Origin: Laceyella sediminis
GTDB lineage: Bacteria > Bacillota > Bacilli > Thermoactinomycetales > Thermoactinomycetaceae
NCBI RefSeq assembly: GCF_003003125.1
Contig: NZ_PVTZ01000001.1
Span: forward strand, 248,001-312,000
Direction: 5' to 3'
Length of the DNA: 64,000 nucleotides
Of the stretch, positions 53,584 through 61,197 are shown in pieces. The position numbers were made by a program, and so were the translations under genes. A model generated the notes under the pieces. It had not been told where the DNA came from. It made no database searches and saw only the letters and a program-made list of their open reading frames with translations. Numbering within the stretch: position 1 is the first letter of the stretch; the number at the start of each line of letters is the position of its first letter.

Positions 53584-53883
53584 ATGTCTTACAAAGATCG
53601 CAAAGTCATCAATATCGGAACGGTTAGCGAGATGACCGGGCTGTCCGTCAGACAGATCCGCTATTATGAAGAGCGACAATTAATCTTTCCTGAGCGGACG
53701 AAAGGCGGGACGCGAAAGTTTTCCTTTTCGGATATTGAGAAGTTGATGGATATCGCCAACCACATAGAAGACGGATTGCAGACAGTGGAGATCAAACGAA
53801 TGGAAAGCCAACGGAAGCACCGCCAGCTACGGAATCAAATGATCCGGGGCCAAATCAACGCCGCATTTGGCATGCGAAAATGA
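53584..53883 (+). CDS. tnrA: TnrA-type MerR-family nitrogen regulator
   Basis: A 99-residue MerR-family regulator. YKDRKVINIGTVSEMTGLSV followed by RQIRYYEERQLIFPERTKGG matches TnrA closely. The body ends with RQLRNQMIRGQINAAFGMRK, the short C-terminal tail by which TnrA contacts feedback-inhibited glutamine synthetase. GlnR is longer at this end. GAGGTGAGCGGCTT precedes the ATG. Two boxes for this family lie upstream. The protein is slightly shorter than Bacillus subtilis TnrA (110). Confidence 0.88.
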   Translation: MSYKDRKVINIGTVSEMTGLSVRQIRYYEERQLIFPERTKGGTRKFSFSDIEKLMDIANHIEDGLQTVEIKRMESQRKHRQLRNQMIRGQINAAFGMRK

Positions 53884-53916
53884 AGCGCAACCCAACTTAT
53901 CAGCACACGCGACCTA

Positions 53917-53954
53917 AAAGAAGCAGCCGGATGCCATGCTCCAGCTGCTTCTTT
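53917..53954 (+). terminator. hairpin after tnrA
   Basis: AAAGAAGCAGC pairs perfectly with GCTGCTTCTTT, 33 bp after the stop; the T-run is short. Confidence 0.65.
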
Positions 53955-54037
53955 GGGGATTTCCTAAACACAAATAAACAAATATTCAAAAATCATAATT
54001 TGGTTTATAGAAAGCCAAAGGATAAATAAAGACGTTT

Positions 54038-54066
54038 GAGGAATGCTACCAAGATTCCTCTTTTTT
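54038..54066 (+). terminator. second hairpin with T-run after tnrA
   Basis: GAGGAAT pairs with ATTCCTC and is followed by six T on the plus strand; it adjoins the end of the cocE fragment. Confidence 0.6.
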
Positions 54067-54071
54067 CATTT

Positions 54072-54419
54072 TCAGCGGTAATTTCTTTTAATCGGAGATA
54101 CGTCCAACTCGATTAAGCTAGGAGCCTCCCCCTTAGCAGCATTCCGATAACGGGCTCGAATAATGCCATCGGTTAGATTTTGTGCATACCCATCGGGATG
54201 AACATCAACTAATCGCGCGACAAAGTCGGTGTCTAAGGCACTTGAGCTTGCCCACAGTTTTACTTTAACCGGCCCTGTCACTTCTATGTCTTCTTCTAAT
54301 ACGGGAGTGGTATAAACCAATACGTCATGGCGTGATTCGATCTCTCGCTGATCCATTGCACCGCTAGGAAAATCAGGAGGCATCATGATTGATCCACCTT
54401 TCGTGATGAATCCTCTCAA
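54072..54419 (-). pseudogene. C-terminal fragment of a CocE/NonD hydrolase gene
   Basis: The minus-strand frame reads TKGGSIMMPPDFPSGAMDQR, then VLVYTTPVLEEDIEVTGPVK and DTDFVARLVDVHPDGYAQNL, then TDGIIRARYRNA. This is the start of the C-terminal jelly-roll domain (PepX_C) of CocE/NonD hydrolases. It has no N-terminal catalytic domain and stops early (DVSPIKRNYR). It begins almost exactly where the gene at 58692-59909 breaks off (YTYDP), so the two are halves of one gene separated by about 4.3 kb. Confidence 0.82.
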
Positions 54420-54439
54420 CCGTCAGTGGAACCATTCGC

Positions 54440-55176
54440 TGTTGGACACGGCACGGAACTCCGTGTACGGATCGGTTCCCGGAGTTGGCCAGGCTTGACC
54501 TCCCGCCTGATACTGTACTGGATGGGGAAGTGGTTGTCACGGATGAGCGGGCACACCCTGACTTTGAAGCTGTGATGACCCGTTTCCAGACAACGAATCC
54601 AATTAAGATCAACGCGCTGATGAAAACCCATCCTGTCCAGTTCTGTGTGTTTGATGTACTGATGATCGGCGGTCAGGACATGACTATGCTGCCTCTTCAT
54701 GAACGAAAGGCCATTTTACAAGATCGAATCAACGAGCAACCCCATCTCTCCTTAGTGCGAAGCGTACCAGGTAAACAGGCAAAGGGCTTCTTTGATCTCG
54801 TCAGCCAGCATAACCTAGAGGGCATCGTTATGAAGAAAAAGGATTCGTCCTACCAAGTGGGGAACAGATCGCATGATTGGCTCAAGGTAATCAACTATCA
54901 CTACCATGAGGTGCGGTTAACTGGAGTTCGCAAAGGCGAGTTTGGTTGGCTTATCGGTCTGGAGGAAAAGGGGAACGTGCGGCCGGCGGGAATCATCGAT
55001 TTTCCGGCTCCGCCTGATGCACGCAAGGCCGTTTGGTTGATGCTGGATCGAGCGAAGGTTGATGAGGATAAGGAGTTTATTTATCTGATGCCGGCAATCC
55101 GCATGAAGGTGAAGTCGAGAAGGCTAACCAAGCGAGGATTGATACGAATACCGTGTTTCAGGAGTTTATTATCTGA
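54440..55176 (+). pseudogene. decayed ATP-dependent DNA ligase (LigD/YkoU-type ligase domain)
   Basis: The reading FPELARLDLPPDTVLDGEVV, VQFCVFDVLMIGGQDM, LEGIVMKKKDSSYQVGNRSH and DWLKV are ligase motifs III to V, followed by the OB domain ending in RRLTKRGLIRIP. Lesions: the 5' part with the catalytic EKYDG/EVKWDG lysine is deleted (SVEPF is joined directly to AVGHGTELRVY). A frameshift separates that from DRFPELARL. One base is missing near the end, where VFQEFII* would be expected. No functional ligase can be made. A long frame remains open, but it is a relic. Confidence 0.82.
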
Positions 55177-55183
55177 TCATAAA

Positions 55184-55208
55184 ACAGAGCGGATCATGTC
55201 CGCTCTGT
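55184..55208 (+). terminator. intrinsic terminator after the ligase relic
   Basis: ACAGAGCGGA pairs with TCCGCTCTGT, followed by TCTGTTT. Confidence 0.8.
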
Positions 55209-55259
55209 TCTGTTTAGATTTACTCCTTACACTCACAATAGCAAAGTGCAGTTTCAATA

Positions 55260-55455
55260 TTAATATACCTGGTAAGCACCATTGCCTCTATAATGGTACG
55301 TACTGCTCGAATCGGTAATTATGATTTCATAATCACCGCTGTTCAGACCAGTGAAGTATGCGTAAGTTCCATTGAACCGTTTTTGCACAGTACAAGGAGA
55401 ACCGCCCCGTCTACATAATTTGACTCGAAGATTAGAATCATCGACCGGGCCCTTT
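55260..55455 (-). pseudogene. C-terminal fragment of a secreted-type protein
   Basis: The minus-strand frame reads GPVDDSNLRVKLCRRGGSPC, then VQKRFNGTYAYFTGLNSGDY and IIITDSSSTYHYRGNGAYQV to a TAA stop. Two cysteines and the alternating pattern suggest a small beta-sandwich exported protein. An upstream in-frame stop cuts it off from any start or signal peptide. The style is similar to the intact gene just upstream (55579-55974). Confidence 0.5.
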
Positions 55456-55578
55456 TATTCAGTTGAAACAATGTAATCTAAGTACTTGAGATAATCGGTA
55501 TCCTTCAATCGGGTTGTAACTATATTTCATAGTAGTATTGTAGAGATTACGCTTAAATTGACTTATAAATATTATATA

Positions 55579-55974
55579 CTACCAACGTTCTTGAAGAGTT
55601 CCTTCAGCTATACAATCTTTTGCTGAACCATAACAATCCACTGTTATGCGATAAGTTCCCGTACTCGGTGTCCAATCGTTTAGGAATCTGCCGGCAGTAC
55701 CAGGGCCTTTTACAGTTTGTGCAACCACATGACCGGCTGGGTCTATTACTTTAAAAATAACCGAATGGTTACTATACCTACTAACTTGCCAAAACGCTTC
55801 TAAATCACTACTGCTGCTAACATATAATCTTGCCCTTGCTTCCCCATATCCTCTTGTGAGCTCTGCCGTTGCACTATCATATCCTTTTGCACTCACCTCC
55901 GCATAAACCGAATTTACAAAAGCAGTCAAAAGCATTGACAAAGCAAAAAACAATGATAATACTTTTTTCACCAC
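55579..55974 (-). CDS. small secreted protein
   Basis: A 131-residue protein with a clear signal peptide (MVKKVLSLFFALSMLLTAFV, cleavage after VYAEVSA or nearby). The mature part of about 105 residues is beta-rich (ELTRGYGEARARLYVSSSSD, HSVIFKVIDPAGHVVAQTVK) with two cysteines near the end (VDCYGSAKDC) that could form a disulfide. GGGAGGCTAAATAA precedes a GTG start. I do not recognise the family; an extracellular beta-sandwich is likely. Confidence 0.7.
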   Translation of the reverse strand: MVKKVLSLFFALSMLLTAFVNSVYAEVSAKGYDSATAELTRGYGEARARLYVSSSSDLEAFWQVSRYSNHSVIFKVIDPAGHVVAQTVKGPGTAGRFLNDWTPSTGTYRITVDCYGSAKDCIAEGTLQERW

Positions 55975-56136
55975 TTATTTAGCCTCCCTAAAGTTATTTC
56001 CTTGCAAGACGCTTCACTTCTTTGATGTTGAAATCAAACCGAACGTTTGGTACGATCTAATTATAATATACACACCCGAATGAATCAACAATTTTTTAGT
56101 AAATTATGATAAATTTAGCAAGAGGGGTAGTTGCTT

Positions 56137-56754
56137 ATGAAATCTTCGACTGGCATTGAAACCAAACGAAAAATCCTTGATGCTACATTTCAACTCATGG
56201 CCGATAAAGGATTCGACGCGTTAAGTATTGATGACATCATGACCAGCATTGGGAGAACCAAAGGGTCCTTTTATGTTCACTTTAAAAGCAAGGAAGAACT
56301 GCTGTATGAAGTGATGCGTACACGCTTGGATCGGGGTCATGATCGGATGACAGAAGAGATTCCAAAGGAATTGACTAAAGACAAATGCAATGTTCGAGCC
56401 ATTCTGGAAAAAGTGATAGCTGAAATCCATGCAATCTTAGGAAACGATCGCTTGACTTGGGCATTTGCTTATTATCATCTCTTAATCCATTCCCGTAAGG
56501 ATGAATTTGTTCGCGTATGGTTGGAAGCTAATGCTGATCAGTGGTCAACCTTTTTAAACATCATCGTGAAAAGAGGTCAGGAGTTAGGTCAAATCCGAAC
56601 GGATGTGGATACGCAAACCATCACCAATATGTTGATGGGAATTGTGGTAGGTTATGACATTCTTTTCATGGTTAAACCCCAAATTGATGTTAGCGAGGTC
56701 TATCATATTCATGATTGGATGTTTGTTAATGACCCATCCTCTAAAGATGAATAA
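56137..56754 (+). CDS. TetR family transcriptional regulator
   Basis: A 205-residue TetR regulator. The N-terminal HTH is KRKILDATFQLMADKGFDAL followed by IDDIMTSIGRTKGSFYVHFK and SKEELLYEV. The C-terminal ligand/dimer domain is all-helical (LTWAFAYYHLLIHSRKDEFV). ATG 56137 has GAGGGG nine bases upstream. The plus-strand neighbours downstream are broken, so its former target may be the decayed membrane-protein gene that follows. Confidence 0.88.
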   Translation: MKSSTGIETKRKILDATFQLMADKGFDALSIDDIMTSIGRTKGSFYVHFKSKEELLYEVMRTRLDRGHDRMTEEIPKELTKDKCNVRAILEKVIAEIHAILGNDRLTWAFAYYHLLIHSRKDEFVRVWLEANADQWSTFLNIIVKRGQELGQIRTDVDTQTITNMLMGIVVGYDILFMVKPQIDVSEVYHIHDWMFVNDPSSKDE

Positions 56755-56838
56755 ATATCCTATTTCTCGTTCTTCAAATATGGAGAAAAGGAGAGAATGA
56801 GTGAGAAAAATTGATTTATTGAGGGGGAAGGAATAATA

Positions 56839-57728
56839 ATGGTCAAAAAAAAGAAAAAAAAGGATACAAAGAAAAGTGAAGAGGCTTTGTCTGCTTTAAT
56901 TGGAGAAAAGAAAGAGGAAATGACTCAAAATTGAACCTGGTGGCAGCAGTTGATTGGTGTGGAGTTGTTAATATTATTGTTAGCACTGCTATGGTACTAT
57001 TGCGTTCAAATTTATTATGAGACTAAGTTTAAGCAACTAAATATCCCTATGATTATATAGACTCTTCCTTTAATTCTTTGATTGAACCAGGAAAATATAT
57101 GTTCCAATTTATCATGATTGTCATTGCATCGATAATGAATGGTGCTAGTACTCGGACTAGGTTCATTAATATAATGGTTCCTTTTTCATTATGCTTTATT
57201 AATTCGATATATTTTACTTCTCCAATCAATGCAAATCCAGATACAAAGTTTTATACATTACTAAATACTATTATACTTGCTTCTTTCTCCTTTATTATTG
57301 CGAAGCATTACACAAAGTTTCAGTTAATGTTTGTAAAAGAAGATGTAGACCCTAGACTCTTTTGGTTTCGTATATATTTTACATCAGGAGTGGTTAGTTT
57401 GCTGATGGTTGTCCCTTTGGCAATAATGTTTTCCGGATATACAGTTACAAAGACTTCCTGGCACTATGTAATTGAACAAAATAAAGAAACGAAAGTTGTT
57501 CTTGATACATACAAAGACTATTACATTACTGCCCCTGTCAATATCAAGCGGAAAACCTTTAAACCAGAATTCGAACTCATCCCCATGCACAAAGACGACA
57601 AAGATCCACCTGTCATAGTGGTCAAAGACACCAATGAGTTAAACCAAGCAGAGAAGCAAGAAGAGAAGATCGTGCTTAAATATATGGAAATCGGTCCTTT
57701 AAAGCCCGAGAATCCTTCTGAACCTTGA
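56839..57728 (+). pseudogene. broken gene for a membrane protein with a Lys-rich N-terminus
   Basis: ATG 56839 follows GAGGGGGAAGGAATA and opens MVKKKKKKDTKKSEEALSAL. After EEMTQN an in-frame TGA (56932) interrupts, yet the same frame continues TWWQQLIGVELLILLLALLW. A second lesion (one base lost after LNIP) shifts into YDYIDSSFNSLIEPGKYMFQ, which continues as the long frame ending at 57728 with four more hydrophobic spans. Without the two lesions it would be one protein of about 296 residues. Family unknown. Confidence 0.7.
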
Positions 57729-57741
57729 TCCACGTGCTATC

Positions 57742-58062
57742 ATGGATTTAGGTGATGGAAGATGCTTTATGATGACGAACACTTCGATCTTGAAATCAAA
57801 CTCAAACGCTACACCCACCTACGAATTTCTACTCGAAGCCTTAGACCGAGATAAAAAGCACATGGATCATCTCAAAATGGCACATGTGTATCAATATCAA
57901 CTCGACCACATCACCAACCTCATCTTAAAGGAAATGGCTGACCTTCGCCGTTACTTCCGTCAATCCCAGGGAGAAATCATCCAAACGGTTCAATTGGCGG
58001 GGGGAACGCATGGTGGAGTATGTATATCAGGGGTATCGGCTCAATATGAAGTTTCTCAATGA
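57742..58062 (+). CDS. hypothetical protein, start uncertain
   Basis: A frame of 106 residues. The coherent part reads TPTYEFLLEALDRDKKHMDH, then LKMAHVYQYQLDHITNLILK and EMADLRRYFRQSQGEIIQTV, an amphipathic helical protein. ATG 57769 or 57772 are alternatives (GGAAG upstream). Another frame starting MLYDDEHFDLEIKLKRYTH overlaps the 5' end and joins it by a shift, so the gene may be slightly damaged. Not recognised. Confidence 0.45.
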   Translation: MDLGDGRCFMMTNTSILKSNSNATPTYEFLLEALDRDKKHMDHLKMAHVYQYQLDHITNLILKEMADLRRYFRQSQGEIIQTVQLAGGTHGGVCISGVSAQYEVSQ

Positions 58063-58129
58063 GTTCATGCGTGTGGAGTGTGGGGAGATATTAAAAGAAT
58101 ACATGAAGTTGAAAAGGGGTGACTATTAG
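58010..58129 (+). CDS. very small hypothetical protein
   Basis: A 39-residue frame starting ATG after GGGGGGAACGC, reading MVEYVYQGYRLNMKFLNEFM, then RVECGEILKEYMKLKRGDY. It overlaps the end of the preceding gene and is followed directly by a terminator that includes its stop. That supports it as the last gene of a transcript. Confidence 0.45.
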   Translation: MVEYVYQGYRLNMKFLNEFMRVECGEILKEYMKLKRGDY

Positions 58130-58147
58130 AGAGTCACCCATCACTTT
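58116..58147 (+). terminator. intrinsic terminator
   Basis: GGGTGACT pairs with AGTCACCC, then ATCACTTTTTG on the plus strand. Confidence 0.8.
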
Positions 58148-58157
58148 TTGGACGCAA

Positions 58158-58181
58158 TAAAAAAAGGACGACTACTCGTCC
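58158..58181 (-). terminator. intrinsic terminator overlapping the coiled-coil gene stop
   Basis: GGACGA-GTAG-TCGTCC on the minus strand followed by eight T; the stop codon of the gene lies in the stem-loop. Confidence 0.85.
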
Positions 58182-58624
58182 CCCATCCGTTTCTTTAACT
58201 CCTGCACTTCCTTTTCAATTAGGTTCCCTTTATAAATCCAGGCGCGTGTGATGTCCGTTAACCCGGATATACTTTCTTCCATCCTTGATATACTCTCATC
58301 CAATCGTGAAAGCCGCTCGTCCTGTTTTTGATTGAGGGTGGCCACCATCTCCAACACCTTGCCCATCTGTTCCATCTGGGTAATAATCCGTTGTTCACTT
58401 TCTTGAATCATGGTTGCTACACGATCTTCTAAGCCTTTAAATAACGACTCCAAGACCACATAGCCACTCTCTGCTTGGTCGCCTACTTGATAGGTTTTCT
58501 CTTGCAGAGATGCCGCCGCAACCTCTTGAACATGAATAACACTTTCTAAATCCTCTTTGGTAGGAAGCTGCTCTATCTTCTCTTCAATCCGTTTCAGCCG
58601 CTCTTCCCAGTGCGTTTCGCTCAT
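58172..58624 (-). CDS. coiled-coil hypothetical protein
   Basis: A 150-residue, highly charged protein made almost wholly of heptads (EERLKRIEEKIEQLPTKEDL, QKQDERLSRLDESISRMEES), with a C-terminal IEKEVQELKKRMGDE. No signal peptide or membrane span. Start ATG. It resembles small phage/mobile-element associated coiled-coil proteins but no specific family is recognised. It lies at the inner edge of the segment that splits the cocE-type gene. Confidence 0.65.
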   Translation of the reverse strand: MSETHWEERLKRIEEKIEQLPTKEDLESVIHVQEVAAASLQEKTYQVGDQAESGYVVLESLFKGLEDRVATMIQESEQRIITQMEQMGKVLEMVATLNQKQDERLSRLDESISRMEESISGLTDITRAWIYKGNLIEKEVQELKKRMGDE

Positions 58625-58691
58625 TCATCTCACCTCATTATCTCCAACATATCGGATTTTTCAGTATATGGCAAGGGGATGTTTTCCAATA

Positions 58692-59909
58692 TCACAGCCC
58701 CCTCCCTGGATCATACGTATAATGATCGGGTGCGATTGTACTAAGCACGCCATCGCCTAGAAGCGTATTCGCATGTCCTTGGCTGTGCAAGTAATACGGA
58801 GTATAAATAGTCCGAGCAAGCGGCCACTCGTATTCATCGCGCCAAACATTCTCGCCCATCACAAATAACTTGACAGGTGCTTCATTGAGGATACCCGTAT
58901 CCTTTCCTTTTAAGAAATGATCAAACCATCGCAACTGGAGCCCGACCAAATCCACAACAGCAGAGTCAGCAGCCAATCCAAAATTCACTTCACCAGCTTG
59001 ATGACTATGATCCAAATGTACCCATGGCCCGATGACTAATTTGCTCTGCCGAGCTTCTGGACTACCGCCTTTGGTACGCATGTGCAAAAAGTTTTCAATG
59101 GTTCCTTTCAAGAAGATATCGTACCAACCTGCCATGTTAAGTGTAGGAACCGTAAATTTGTCATATTTCCCCTTCAACGATAATGCATCTACATCATCTT
59201 GAGCCATGCCGCGCTCAAAATGTTGAAGAATGGCCGGAGCTACCTTATTTCGGGCAAAAGGCGCAAAATTATTCAATGGCAGTGCTTTTATCTCCGTTTT
59301 TAGTTGATCAATGTCTGAAATTAACTGCGCTAAAGCAATGGCCCGTTCTTGCTCATCGGCATAAATTCTTGAGAGCGTGTCCAGATACATTCCTAATTGC
59401 CAATAGGACAAAAAACCGAGTTCCAGCGCTCCTCCCCGGTATATTAATCCATCAAAGGGATCGCTCCAAGAAAAAGAAGGCGCTGCTGCTTTGAGTTCAT
59501 GTGGATGCTGTAACATGCCTGCCCACTGTACAAATGCGGAATAAGATTCACCAAACGAACCGACTTTACCATTACTAAAGGGAAGCGTACTTGCCCAGCG
59601 GATGGTCTCAACGGTATCAGAAGCTTCTTGTTGACTGGTCGAAAAAAGCTCCCAATCTCCTTCAGAAGCAAATCTTCCCCTTGTATCTTGAACGATGACC
59701 ACATATCCCTGCCGAACGGCACGAGAAATATCGTATAACCCAAAAGAAACAGGAGGGTTATCTTTATTATACGGATGGCGATGGAGTAGAACCGGCCATT
59801 TTCCTTCCTGATTGGGCCGATAAATATTTGCACGCAACACGACCCCATCTCTCATCTTAACGGGCACATCAAATTCCGAAATCATCTGATTCGCCGAATA
59901 ATCAGTCAT
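58692..59909 (-). CDS. CocE/NonD-type hydrolase, truncated after the catalytic domain
   Basis: A 405-residue alpha/beta hydrolase of the X-Pro dipeptidyl-peptidase S15/CocE family. VPVKMRDGVVLRANIYRP is the family start, YVVIVQDTRGRFASEG precedes the nucleophile elbow GSFGESYSAF, and VHLDHSH holds the catalytic His region. ATG 59909 has AAGGAG eight bases upstream. The protein ends abruptly after HYTYDP with GRGL, lacking the C-terminal jelly-roll domain of about 150-200 residues; that piece lies at 54072-54419. It is probably non-functional or altered. The MerR regulator upstream may have controlled it. Confidence 0.85.
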   Translation of the reverse strand: MTDYSANQMISEFDVPVKMRDGVVLRANIYRPNQEGKWPVLLHRHPYNKDNPPVSFGLYDISRAVRQGYVVIVQDTRGRFASEGDWELFSTSQQEASDTVETIRWASTLPFSNGKVGSFGESYSAFVQWAGMLQHPHELKAAAPSFSWSDPFDGLIYRGGALELGFLSYWQLGMYLDTLSRIYADEQERAIALAQLISDIDQLKTEIKALPLNNFAPFARNKVAPAILQHFERGMAQDDVDALSLKGKYDKFTVPTLNMAGWYDIFLKGTIENFLHMRTKGGSPEARQSKLVIGPWVHLDHSHQAGEVNFGLAADSAVVDLVGLQLRWFDHFLKGKDTGILNEAPVKLFVMGENVWRDEYEWPLARTIYTPYYLHSQGHANTLLGDGVLSTIAPDHYTYDPGRGL

Positions 59910-60047
59910 ATAACACACTCCTTTTTCTAAAGTAATAAAACGCCTTTAACAGTTACCAAAACAAGATTAAACCGGCAACCAAGGTCAGTGCACTTGTCAG
60001 TTTAATGAGGTAAGAAAACGCCAAAGAGCAATCGGCATACTGGTTCA

Positions 60048-60869
60048 TTACATACACCCGACTCCCAAAATGGGCATCTGACTCTCGGTTACATACCGCA
60101 GCTTGTCACCCTCTTTAGTTGATAAATATACTTCTCTGCTTGGCATTTCCGGGCTGATCTGGTAGCCGTTCTCCTCAATCCATGATCCTAGATCGATGCT
60201 CACTGGCGTATCCACATCCGGTCGGCTGATATGGGTCACCGCCGCAACAGTCAATCCCGGCAACTCTACTGTCCGAAAACGTGCGGTGTCCTGAAGCTTG
60301 CGCGGAATGGGGCAAGCGATTTCTAAATCGATGTTGCTTTCACATTCCGGACAACCATGCCTCATCACCATATGGGTGACAGGAAGCGGTATGTTATCCC
60401 ATTTTAGATATTCATCGATTTCTTCAAACAGCCCGGGAATGCTTGCTCTGCTTGTGGTCTCTTTAAGTGTCGCAACCAATAAGGGCTCCACCTTCTTCAC
60501 CACAACCTCATACTGAGAAAGACCGTCACTTTGCCGTTCAATTTGTTCCAGTCTCACCTCAATCTGCCTTAAACGCTCCATTTTCGACTGAATCAGCGAG
60601 TGAAGTTCTGCTTGCTTAAGACGAAGCATGCCTCGCATTTCTACTGTAGATACGTTGTCTTTCAAGAGCTGTTTGATTTGTTCAAGGGTAAAACCAAGCT
60701 CCTTAAACGCCAGAATCCGATGCAGATCGAGCAACTGTTCGCTCTTGTAGTAACGGTAACCGCTCTGTTGATCCGTGTAGGCAGGTTTTAAAAGTTCAAT
60801 TTGATCATAAAAGCGTAATGTTTTAGCGGGCACTTGGCTCAACTTTGAGAACTCGCTGATCTTAAACAT
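60048..60869 (-). CDS. MerR family regulator with GyrI-like effector-binding domain
   Basis: A 273-residue regulator of the BmrR/BltR type. The HTH is FKISEFSKLSQVPAKTLRFY followed by the winged part SGYRYYKSEQLLDLHRILAF and a dimerisation coiled coil. The second half is a GyrI-like/BmrR effector-binding domain (LPVTHMVMRHGCPECE, LEIACPIPR). ATG 60869 has AAAGGAG nine bases upstream; the frame extends to 61010 without a site. Effectors of this class are usually hydrophobic or cationic drugs. It is upstream of the truncated CocE gene on the same strand. Confidence 0.88.
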   Translation of the reverse strand: MFKISEFSKLSQVPAKTLRFYDQIELLKPAYTDQQSGYRYYKSEQLLDLHRILAFKELGFTLEQIKQLLKDNVSTVEMRGMLRLKQAELHSLIQSKMERLRQIEVRLEQIERQSDGLSQYEVVVKKVEPLLVATLKETTSRASIPGLFEEIDEYLKWDNIPLPVTHMVMRHGCPECESNIDLEIACPIPRKLQDTARFRTVELPGLTVAAVTHISRPDVDTPVSIDLGSWIEENGYQISPEMPSREVYLSTKEGDKLRYVTESQMPILGVGCM

Positions 60870-60888
60870 GAGATTCGCTCCTTTCTGT

Positions 60889-60926
60889 ACTCGAAGTATA
60901 AACCTTCCATATAAGTAGAAAGTCAA
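60889..60926 (-). promoter_or_regulatory. MerR-type promoter with 20-bp spacer
   Basis: On the minus strand TTGACT (60926-60921) and TATACT (60900-60895) are separated by 20 bp, the overlong spacing typical of promoters activated by MerR-family proteins. A loose dyad (ACTTTCTACTTATATGGAAGGT) spans it. It drives the MerR gene, implying autoregulation. Confidence 0.7.
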
Positions 60927-61126
60927 GTAAAAAAATGTTGCAAACCGACCACAATCGTCAGTTTGCAACAATTGGCTTTCGCTACAGCCACCCAAATAAG
61001 GGGAATCCACAAAGAATCCATAGGGAATCCTTGGTGATTCCCGGACACGACGCCCATCGCATCGGCAAGATCCGCTGGCTTATGATGCCACGTGAACACC
61101 ATACCATATCAATGATGGCGGTAAAA

Positions 61127-61157
61127 CAAAAAGAAGGTTCCTCACACAAGGAACCTT
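61127..61157 (-). terminator. intrinsic terminator after the lipoprotein gene
   Basis: AAGGTTCC pairs with GGAACCTT on the minus strand and is followed by CTTTTTG. The rest of 60927-61197 shows no gene. Confidence 0.8.
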
Positions 61158-61197
61158 TCCGGCCAATTGGCGCCCCCACATGAACGACCGCCGCGCC

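Larger units (their letters stand above)
54405..58706. other. about 4.3-kb segment separating the two halves of the cocE-type gene
   Basis: This stretch lies between the last matching codons of the N-terminal half (TATGATCCA, at about 58707) and the first of the C-terminal half (ACGAAAGGTGGATCA, at about 54404). It carries a decayed ligase gene, secreted-protein genes, a TetR gene and a broken membrane-protein gene. No integrase or clear terminal repeats are seen. A few codons of the host gene are missing at the junction, so a rearrangement rather than a precise insertion is possible. Confidence 0.65.

Noticed and set aside
56932-56934. TGA as selenocysteine codon or programmed read-through
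   Set aside because: No SECIS-like hairpin recognised after it, and a second frameshift downstream points to simple gene decay.
54405-58706. Calling the segment inside the cocE-type gene an integrative element
   Set aside because: No integrase, terminal inverted repeats or target duplication could be seen; TGATCCA/TGGATCA near the ends belongs to the host coding sequence.
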